Of a DNA stretch of 33,037 nt, positions 1-6,010 are shown in pieces. Every line of letters begins with the position of its first letter. Position 1 is the first letter of the stretch. The translations under genes and the position numbers were made by a program. Source of the DNA: Candidatus Cloacimonadota bacterium (lineage in GTDB: Bacteria > Cloacimonadota > Cloacimonadia > Cloacimonadales > JAMOQM01); NCBI GenBank assembly GCA_027064005.1, contig JAMOQM010000118.1, forward strand, positions 1-33,037, written 5' to 3'. The notes under the pieces were generated by a model. It was given only the letters and a program-made list of their open reading frames with translations. It made no database searches and was not told where the DNA came from.

Positions 1-733
1 AAAAGTCATCAGTTCCGATGTTTTCATGATCTGCAATTAATGTAAGCGTATTAAATTCTGTACCGGAAGGAGAACCGGAACTATCTGTTTCGATCCTAAG
101 CTTTACCGTACCGGTTTTTGCATCTTCAGGTAAACCCATATTAATATGAATACTTTCATTATCTTTCGAATCGGCTGCAGGATTTGTTAAGGTAGGTGTT
201 TCTGTTGTTGAATCAAAGCTTAAATACCCCCTACAACCAGAAGGTTGTGAACCCGTTGGAACAGTAATGGAACCTCTAGCCACATAACTCATATATTCGT
301 CTGAATAGGTATCAGATTTGAAACCACCTGTATCAGATCCTGCTAAACCTAATCGTACTTGCATTGAAGTTGAGGTTACGGAAGGCATCAGGAAGGTAAA
401 AGAGTACAGATGGTTACCGGTATCATCGTTAATGTTTGATATATCACTAGAAGTAACATATCTACCTGTATCGTAATTTGCATCTGTTGGTGGATCATCA
501 TTATAATAATAAACCATTATTCTATAATTTGAAGTTCCATTTGCATAAACATTGTCAATTCCACAGTCTGTTTGAGAATAATCAATAATACAAGTAACTG
601 TTTCTCCTGCTGCAACAACAAAATCATTTGGTCCATCACTACCATGTAAGCCTATGGAGTTTATATCTAAAGTTGCTGCAAAAGCTAAACTACTTAAACT
701 CATCAAAAAAGCCAAAAATAATATTTTTTTCAT
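1..733 (-). CDS. Secreted protein of unknown function, 3' end cut by window edge
   Basis: An open frame runs leftward from ATG at 733 to the window edge (244 codons, no stop). The product starts with a clear signal peptide (MKKILFLAFLMSLSSLAFA, cleavage after about residue 19), so it is exported. The rest is rich in Ser, Thr, Asp, Gly and Tyr with few Lys, as in beta-rich extracellular or outer-surface proteins; I recognise no domain. The ATG has a good ribosome site (GGAGGG, 5 bases spacing). A second in-frame start, GTG at 781, has an even better site (TAAGGAGG at 789-796) and would add 16 residues before the signal peptide. A TATAAT-like box lies at 826-831 on the same strand. The coding call is firm from the signal peptide and sustained frame; the function is unknown. 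Confidence 0.85.
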   Translation of the reverse strand, partial: MKKILFLAFLMSLSSLAFAATLDINSIGLHGSDGPNDFVVAAGETVTCIIDYSQTDCGIDNVYANGTSNYRIMVYYYNDDPPTDANYDTGRYVTSSDISNINDDTGNHLYSFTFLMPSVTSTSMQVRLGLAGSDTGGFKSDTYSDEYMSYVARGSITVPTGSQPSGCRGYLSFDSTTETPTLTNPAADSKDNESIHINMGLPEDAKTGTVKLRIETDSSGSPSGTEFNTLTLIADHENIGTDDF

Positions 734-1045
734 ATTCCCTCCGAGAATTGTATTTTTAATAATTTTATCTATTTTTTTCACAATCAAACCTCCTTATTTA
801 GGATTATATTTTTTAATTAATTACAATTATACTATAATAAAATTTATTTTTGAGTAAGTAATAAAGAAGTCAATTTATTTTTTATTTTTTTTTCTCTTTT
901 AGCTTTAGAATTAGTTAAGTCTTGAAATTTAAGGATTTAGAGACAATTCATCTGCGAATATTTAACAAAAGATGTTGTTGAAAAAATGCCACAAGTTAGA
1001 AAATTATTTTTTAGAGTAATTTTGGTCAGCAGATTATTAATGAAA
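734..1045. other. Non-coding gap, very AT-rich
   Basis: Apart from the leader of the leftward secreted-protein gene (to about 875, including a TTGACT at 868-873 and TATAAT at 826-831 on the minus strand) I see only A/T-rich sequence with no sustained frame and no strong hairpin. The short open frames here look like chance frames in AT-rich DNA. Confidence 0.5.
779..796 (-). promoter_or_regulatory. Second Shine-Dalgarno plus in-frame GTG upstream of the secreted-protein gene
   Basis: TAAGGAGG (796-789) is followed after 7 bases by GTG (781-779). This GTG is in frame with the ATG at 733, with no stop between. Either the protein has a 16-residue N-terminal extension or there are two initiation sites. 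Seen directly; which is used cannot be told from sequence. Confidence 0.6.
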
Positions 1046-1122
1046 TGGTACGCCCGACGGGACTCGAACCCATAACCCTCTGATTCGAAGTCAGATACTC
1101 TATCCAATTGAGCTACGGGCGC
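1046..1122 (-). tRNA. tRNA-Arg (anticodon TCG)
   Basis: On the minus strand the sequence folds as a full cloverleaf: acceptor GCGCCCG pairs with CGGGCGT (one G-U at the end), the anticodon stem TCTGA/TCAGA encloses the loop CTTCGAA giving anticodon TCG (reads CGA and relatives), and the T arm contains GGTTCGAGTCC. The 3' CCA is encoded. 77 bases with CCA. Confidence 0.95.
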
Positions 1123-1131
1123 ACACAAGGA

Positions 1132-1161
1132 CAAAATAATTTATCGTGATTTTAATGTCTA
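1132..1161 (-). promoter_or_regulatory. Candidate promoter of tRNA-Arg
   Basis: Reading leftward, TAGAC (1161-1157) lies 30 bases, end to end, from a TTTTG (1136-1132), which is 9 bases before the tRNA 5' end. The 15-base stretch CGATAAATTATTTTG recurs ahead of the histidine kinase (about 2059-2073). The TTG...TTTG spacing resembles the Bacteroidota -33/-7 type rather than TTGACA/TATAAT. Inferred from position; not proven. Confidence 0.4.
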
Positions 1162-1256
1162 TCATTTTTTTGAGAAGAGCAAGCACGAAATGAAGAAAGA
1201 AAGAAAAAAATAAACTAAAAAGTAAAAACTAAAAAGTAAAACTAAGAAAAAAGTAC

Positions 1257-1275
1257 AACGACTTTGTAAGTCGTT
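1257..1275. repeat. Hairpin repeat A, copy 1
   Basis: AACGACTT-TGT-AAGTCGTT, a perfect 8-bp stem with a 3-base loop. Identical copies lie at 5478-5496 and, inverted, at 11032-11050, each with the same GTAC/ACAAA flanks. Confidence 0.9.
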
Positions 1276-1288
1276 ACAAACAAAAACT

Positions 1289-1385
1289 AAGAACATCGGA
1301 ATGTACGACCAGCGGGAGTTCTTCCGATTGTTCGACTTCGAAGACCAACCACAAATTGACACGAATTAAGATGAATTAACACGAA
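1289..1385 (+). repeat. Repeat B plus 'ACACGAATT' element, copy 1
   Basis: Begins AAGAACATCGGAATGTACGA and runs through TTCTTCCGATTGTTCGACTT, so its ends (GAACATCGGAA / TTCCGATTGTTC) are almost complementary and can pair. It continues into ACCACAAATTGACACGAATT and a related half. It differs from copy 2 (1838-1935) at only a couple of positions. Confidence 0.85.
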
Positions 1386-1440
1386 ATTAAAAAAAGAAAT
1401 TTTGAATGCTTAATTTTGAATGAGAAGAAAAGAAATTTAA

Positions 1441-1640
1441 AATGTAAAAAGTAAAATTAAGAATCTAAAAATCTAAACTTCAGGAGAAATTAAGACTTAT
1501 TTGGAGTGATTCCAAATACATTTTTATCCGTGTTTATTCGTGTTATCAGTGGCTAAATCTTATCTTTCTTTTGTCTTCCGGTTTGTTATTTTTTTCCGAA
1601 TAGAACAATAGATTCCTGTTTTCACAGGAATGACAATCAT
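1441..1640 (+). repeat. 200-bp repeat F/C, copy 1
   Basis: Matches 5604-5803 over the same 200-base length with scattered substitutions. It contains a perfect hairpin ATTTGGA/TCCAAAT (1499-1517), an 'ATCCGTGTTTATTCGTGTTA' stretch and ends in the palindrome ATTCCTGTTTTCACAGGAAT. Parts recur inverted at about 11143-11175 and 11247-11328. Confidence 0.85.
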
Positions 1641-1664
1641 CCATGTATTATTTTTTCTGACCGG

Positions 1665-1697
1665 ACTTCCTCGCCGTCTACTGACGGCAGGGAGTTC
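1665..1697. repeat. GC-rich REP-like hairpin
   Basis: GCCGTC-TACT-GACGGC (1673-1688) with further imperfect pairing outside gives a long hairpin that stands out from the AT-rich surroundings. It occurs once in this window, inserted right after the 200-bp repeat; copy 2 of that repeat has the tandem array at this position instead. Confidence 0.6.
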
Positions 1698-1837
1698 GGG
1701 AAGAATGGAAAAAAGAATTGAAAATGTAAAAATATTCAAAAGCAATTAACCACAAATTGACACGAATTAAAATGAATTAACACGAATTTAAGAAAGAAGA
1801 GAAGAAAAGTAAAAAGTAAAAAGTAAAAAGTAAAACT

Positions 1838-1935
1838 AAGAACATCGGAATGTACGACCGGCGGGAGTTCTTCCGATTGTTCGACTTCGAAGACCAACCA
1901 CAAATTGACACGAATTAAGACGAATTAACACGAAT
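1838..1935 (+). repeat. Repeat B plus 'ACACGAATT' element, copy 2
   Basis: Near-identical to 1289-1385, in the same orientation and with the same trailing element. It is followed by a GAAA microsatellite. Confidence 0.85.
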
Positions 1936-2113
1936 GAAGAAAGAAAGAAAGAAAGAAAGTAAAATAAAGAAATTTCTTAATTCAAAATTCAAAATTAATC
2001 TTAAAAATAGTCTTCAAAAATATTCTTGACCGATTGATAGTAAAAACTTTACTCAAACGATAAATTATTTTGCATTATTTATTTTATCAAAGTTAAGGTA
2101 ATTGGAGAAATTT

Positions 2114-5100
2114 ATGGATAGAAAAACAGAACTTTCTAAGATGATTAAAATTTGGGGAATATCACTAATAATCTTTATGGCATTAATCTTTACATTGATT
2201 AACTTTTACTTTGACTATCATCAATTTAAGAATCATAAAAAAGAAATCAGAGAAAATTATATTTCTCAACAGAAAAAACTGATTAAACAGCAAGTATTGC
2301 GAACAGTTGGGAGAATTCATTATTTAAAGGCTACAGTTGAAGAAAATACGAAAAATCAAATTAAAGAAAGAGTTGATGAAGCTTATTCTATTATGGATAA
2401 CATTTATCAAAATAATAAAAATAATAAAACAAAATTAGAAATTCAAAAAATGATAATAGATGCATTGCGTCCAATCAGGTTTAATAATGGTAAAGGCTAT
2501 TATTTTATTAAAGATAACAAAGGGAATATTAAGATGTTTCCAACTTTACCTGTTTTAGAGGGAAAGAATATTTATAAAATAATCAATTCTTACGGTAAAA
2601 ATGTTGCGAAAACACAAATAGCAAGTAGTAGTAATAAGGAAGGTTTTACAACGGGATATTGGCCGAAGCTTCATTCCAAATCTCAAAAATTATTTAAAAA
2701 AACAACATATATTAGGGTTTTCAAACCGCTTAACTGGACATTAGGCTCTGCTTTATATATCGATGATATTGAAAAATCAACTCAAGATGAACTTTTAAAT
2801 GATATTAGCAGGATTAGGTTTGGTGAAAACGGCTATGTTTTTGTAAACACATTTGATGGTAAAGCTCTTGTCGCTAATGGTAAAAGATATTCCGGAACTA
2901 AAAAATTGTGGGAAATATTTAATAAAAATCCAAAGAAAACCAAGAATCTTTTTCATAAGGAATTGATTGCGGCGAAAAAACCGGATGGAGATTATATTTA
3001 TTATTCATTTGTGAAATTAAAAAATAGTAAATTGGAATCCCCTAAAGCATCTTTTATTTTCGGAATTCCCGAATGGAAATGGTTGATTGGAGCCGGGGTT
3101 TATTTGGATGATGTAGAAAAAGAAATATTAGTAATGCAAAAAGAGTTCAAACAAAAGCTCCTGATAACATCCTTCTCAATATTAATTCTCATACTATTGG
3201 AAATATTTATCTTCATTATAATTTTTTCAAAATTTTCTAAAAAAATAAGCAACGATTTCTTGGTATTAATTTCTTTTCTAAAGAAGGCCAATAAGACAAA
3301 TAAACCGATTGAAAGAGGAAAAATTATATTTAAAGAATTAGATCTAATTGCTGAAAATGCGAATAAAATGCTATTTGATAAAATTGCTATTGAAGAAGAT
3401 TTGCGTAATGAAAAGGAAAGATTATTTGTAACAATTCGTTCAATTGGAGATGGAGTTGTTACCACGGATACCAAAGGAGAAATTACTTTGATGAATGTTG
3501 TTGCCGAAAATATGACCGGCTACAAAACAGAGGAAGCTAAAGGACAAAAGCTGGAAAATGTTTTCAAAATATATAATGCTTTTTCCGGAAAAAAAGTTGC
3601 GAATCCGGTAGAAAAAGTTCTCAAATACGGGAAAATTATCGGATTGGCTAATCATACAAAACTAATATCTAAGAATGGGGAAGAATATCAAATTGCGGAT
3701 TCAGCATCACCAATTTTCGATTCACAAAATAATATTCTCGGAGTTATTCTGGTTTTTAGAGATGTTACAACAGAATATAAGTTGAAAACAGATATAAAAA
3801 ATAATGAACTAAAGTTTCAAACAATTATTGAACAATCTCCAATTTCAACCCAAGTATTTGATAAAAACGGGTTGACTTTAATGGCAAATAAGGCTTGGGA
3901 AAATCTTTGGAATTTATCTGCAAAAAATATTATAGGCAAATATAATGCACTTGAAGATGAAAATGTAAAAGATACCGAGTGGTTGCATCTTTTCAAAAAA
4001 GCATTTGAGGGAGAAACGGTAAATTTACCTGATTTAGAGTATGATCCTGAAAATGTTGGAGAAATTGGCAGGAAAAGAATAATAAAATGTTTAGCTTTCC
4101 CAATTATTAATGATGAGAATAAAGTAGAAATGGTTGTTTTAACTCACAAAGATATAACAGATATTAAACAAGCAGAAGAAAAAATGCAGATGATGAGTAA
4201 ATTAAAAAGTGTTGGTACTTTAGCCGGTGGTATTGCTCACGATTTTAATAATATTTTGACCGGAATATTTGGGAATATTTCCCTTGCCAGAATGTACACA
4301 CTTGATGATTCTAAAGTAGCAAAATATCTGATAAATGCAGAAAAATCAATGAATCGAGCAATAAGGTTAACGAAACAGCTTTTAGTTTTTTCAAAAGGCG
4401 GTTCTCCAATTAAGGAAGATATTAGCATTAAGGAAATTGTCAGAGAAGTTGCGACCTTTGATTTGTCGGGAAGTAATGTAAAACCGATTTTTAAGGAAGC
4501 AAATAATCTTTGGAAAATTAAAGCGGATAAAGGACAGATTCAGCAAGTTTTTTCAAATTTGGTGATAAATGCCGATCAAGCAATGCCTCACGGCGGGCAT
4601 ATCTATTTCTCATTAGAAAATATCGAAATTAAAGAAAATAACGATTTTGATTTAGAATTGGGAAAATATGTTAAAATTATGGTTAGAGATGAAGGAAGCG
4701 GAATTGATAAAAAACATCTTAAAAAAATATTTGATCCGTATTTTACAACTAAATCTACCGGAAACGGGTTAGGATTGGCAACAACATATTCTATAATCCA
4801 GAAACATAACGGCTTTATTGGAATTGATTCTGAAATTGGAAAGGGAACAACTTTTACAATATATTTGCCGGCAACTGATTCCAAACAAATAAATCCCGAA
4901 GAAAAATCCGAGGCTAAAGTAACGCTTCAAAAATCAGCAAAAATTCTGGTAATGGATGATGAAGAACAAATTCGAAAACTTGCTTTGGATATGATATCAT
5001 TAATTGGTTTTGAAGCGGAAGCGGTTTCTGATGGTCAAGAAGCTATTGAAAAATATAAAAAATCTTTGGATGAAAATTCGCCTTTTGATGTAATTATTAT

Positions 5101-5305
5101 GGATTTAACTATTCCGGGTGGAATGGGTGGAGCAGAAGCAATAAAACACATTTTAAAGATAAATCCGGAGGCAAAAATTATTGTTTCGAGCGGTTATTCA
5201 AGCGGTGAATCTCTTTCAAATTATAAAGATTTGGGATTTAAGACAATGATCGCAAAACCATATACAATAGAAAAATTGCAAGAAATTTTGACCGCTGTTC
5301 TTTGA
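2114..5305 (+). CDS. Membrane hybrid sensor histidine kinase (tandem Cache-2, two PAS, HisKA, HATPase, receiver)
   Basis: A 1,063-residue one-piece sensor. It has a membrane helix at about 13-33, an outer region to about 345 with two Cache_2-type domains (each with a GYxF core, NNGKGYYFI and GENGYVFV), a second helix at about 349-372, PAS domains near 434-555 and 564-690, HisKA with H709 in GGIAHDFNN, HATPase with DEGSGI and GNGLGLAT (about 802-922), and a C-terminal receiver with D997 in IIMDLT and K in AKPY. Known chemistry: an outside ligand controls autophosphorylation of His709, then transfer to Asp997. The receiver has no output domain and no partner regulator is adjacent, so the target is unknown. 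The start is set at ATG 2114, 6 bases after GGAG; a TTG 12 bases upstream is also in frame but overlaps that site. The gene lies between direct copies of the repeat mosaics. Confidence 0.93.
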   Translation: MDRKTELSKMIKIWGISLIIFMALIFTLINFYFDYHQFKNHKKEIRENYISQQKKLIKQQVLRTVGRIHYLKATVEENTKNQIKERVDEAYSIMDNIYQNNKNNKTKLEIQKMIIDALRPIRFNNGKGYYFIKDNKGNIKMFPTLPVLEGKNIYKIINSYGKNVAKTQIASSSNKEGFTTGYWPKLHSKSQKLFKKTTYIRVFKPLNWTLGSALYIDDIEKSTQDELLNDISRIRFGENGYVFVNTFDGKALVANGKRYSGTKKLWEIFNKNPKKTKNLFHKELIAAKKPDGDYIYYSFVKLKNSKLESPKASFIFGIPEWKWLIGAGVYLDDVEKEILVMQKEFKQKLLITSFSILILILLEIFIFIIIFSKFSKKISNDFLVLISFLKKANKTNKPIERGKIIFKELDLIAENANKMLFDKIAIEEDLRNEKERLFVTIRSIGDGVVTTDTKGEITLMNVVAENMTGYKTEEAKGQKLENVFKIYNAFSGKKVANPVEKVLKYGKIIGLANHTKLISKNGEEYQIADSASPIFDSQNNILGVILVFRDVTTEYKLKTDIKNNELKFQTIIEQSPISTQVFDKNGLTLMANKAWENLWNLSAKNIIGKYNALEDENVKDTEWLHLFKKAFEGETVNLPDLEYDPENVGEIGRKRIIKCLAFPIINDENKVEMVVLTHKDITDIKQAEEKMQMMSKLKSVGTLAGGIAHDFNNILTGIFGNISLARMYTLDDSKVAKYLINAEKSMNRAIRLTKQLLVFSKGGSPIKEDISIKEIVREVATFDLSGSNVKPIFKEANNLWKIKADKGQIQQVFSNLVINADQAMPHGGHIYFSLENIEIKENNDFDLELGKYVKIMVRDEGSGIDKKHLKKIFDPYFTTKSTGNGLGLATTYSIIQKHNGFIGIDSEIGKGTTFTIYLPATDSKQINPEEKSEAKVTLQKSAKILVMDDEEQIRKLALDMISLIGFEAEAVSDGQEAIEKYKKSLDENSPFDVIIMDLTIPGGMGGAEAIKHILKINPEAKIIVSSGYSSGESLSNYKDLGFKTMIAKPYTIEKLQEILTAVL

Positions 5306-5322
5306 TGAATTTCTAACCGTAG

Positions 5323-5342
5323 AGACGCACGGTCGTGCGTCT
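5323..5342. repeat. Perfect hairpin after the histidine kinase
   Basis: AGACGCACG and CGTGCGTCT pair perfectly, 17 bases after the stop. This GTAGAGACGC...GCGTCT type palindrome is a familiar dispersed repeat in several bacterial groups. Only a short CTTT follows, so it is a poor intrinsic terminator, though it may protect or end the transcript. Confidence 0.7.
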
Positions 5343-5477
5343 TTGGTAATGAACAATGAAAAATGAAGAAAAAGAAACCACGAATTTACACAAATTAAAA
5401 CGAATTAACACGAATTTAAGAAAGAAGAAGAGAAAAGTAAAAGTAAAAACTAAAAAGTAAAATAATGAAAGAAGTAC

Positions 5478-5496
5478 AACGACTTTGTAAGTCGTT
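5478..5496. repeat. Hairpin repeat A, copy 2
   Basis: Identical to 1257-1275, again placed directly before a repeat B copy. Confidence 0.9.
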
Positions 5497-5508
5497 ACAA
5501 ACAAAAAT

Positions 5509-5563
5509 TAAGAACATCGGAATGTACGACCGGCGGGAGTTCTTCCGATTGTTCGACTTCGAA
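5509..5563 (+). repeat. Repeat B, copy 3
   Basis: Same ~53-bp element as 1289 and 1838, with complementary ends, ending in TTCGACTTCGAA. Here it is followed by AATGAATAATGAA repeats rather than the ACACGAATT element, which lies upstream instead at about 5377-5416. Confidence 0.85.
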
Positions 5564-5603
5564 ACAAAATGAATAATGAATAATGAAGAGGAAGAAATGT
5601 AAA

Positions 5604-5803
5604 ATGTAAAATGTAAAATTAAGAATGTTAAAATCTAAACTTCAAGAGAAATTAAGATTTAATTGGAGTGATTCCAAATACATTTTTATCCGTGTTTATC
5701 CGTGTAATCGGTGGCTAAATCTTTTCTTTCTTTTGTCTTCCGGTTTGTTGTTATTTTCCCGAATAAGATAATAGATTCCCGTTTTCACGGGAATGACAAT
5801 CAT
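5604..5803 (+). repeat. 200-bp repeat F/C, copy 2
   Basis: Aligns without large gaps to 1441-1640. It ends in a perfect ATTCCC-N8-GGGAAT palindrome (5775-5794), the same layout as the dRS3 element described in Neisseria; shared ancestry is not implied. Confidence 0.85.
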
Positions 5804-5880
5804 TTTTTTTCACGGGAATGACAATCATTTTTTTTCACAGGAATGACAATCATTTTTTTTCACAGGAATGACAATTCCCC
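5786..5880 (+). repeat. Exact 25-bp tandem array, four units
   Basis: CACGGGAATGACAATCAT plus a T run begins at 5786, 5811, 5836 and 5861, an exact 25-base period. Units 1-2 read CACGGG and units 3-4 CACAGG; the last unit breaks off in CCCC. Only unit 1 keeps the left half of the palindrome, so the array seems to have grown by duplicating the right half. Confidence 0.9.
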
Positions 5881-5952
5881 TATGTGTCAGCATAGTTGTC
5901 CCCTTAAAAAAGAAGAAATAGGTGGATGAAAAAATTAAAATTCATTTTATTC

Positions 5953-5968
5953 TTGACGAGATAATCTC
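5953..5968 (+). promoter_or_regulatory. Candidate promoter/operator of the DUF2723 gene
   Basis: TTGAC (5953-5957) is followed at once by the 11-base palindrome GAGATAATCTC, 43 bases before the start codon. A palindrome next to a -35-like box is the usual place for a repressor or activator site. No direct proof. Confidence 0.3.
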
Positions 5969-6010
5969 AGTTTTTAACACAAGTCAAAATAAATTTTTTA
6001 GAGGAATCAT

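Larger units (their letters stand above)
1180..2010. repeat. Mosaic intergenic repeat region 1
   Basis: No gene fits here. The stretch is built from modules that recur at 5,320-5,880 and, inverted, at 10,860-11,330: A-rich tracts of the AAAGTAAAAACTAAA type, an 8-bp-stem hairpin, a ~53-bp element (two copies here), a 'CACAAATTGACACGAATT' style element (three copies), a 200-bp element, a GC-rich hairpin and a GAAA microsatellite (about 1936-1960). Short open frames are broken by the modules and are not credible genes. Confidence 0.85.

Noticed and set aside
654-857. Plus-strand open frame of 67 codons
   Set aside because: Low-complexity Lys/Ile/Phe product, no ribosome site, and it lies opposite the signal-peptide end and leader of the leftward gene.
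937-1134. Minus-strand open frame of 65 codons
   Set aside because: It runs through tRNA-Arg and is explained by it.
1162-1745. Two minus-strand open frames of about 60-66 codons (1162-1362 and 1560-1745)
   Set aside because: Both are translations of the repeat modules; the same text recurs near 5,500 and 11,300 with different frames.
2102-2113. TTG start for the histidine kinase
   Set aside because: The TTG overlaps the GGAG that is ideally spaced for ATG 2114.
5786-5880. Short regular repeats that could suggest a CRISPR array
   Set aside because: The 25-base period has no unique spacers; units are joined only by T runs, and no cas gene is present.
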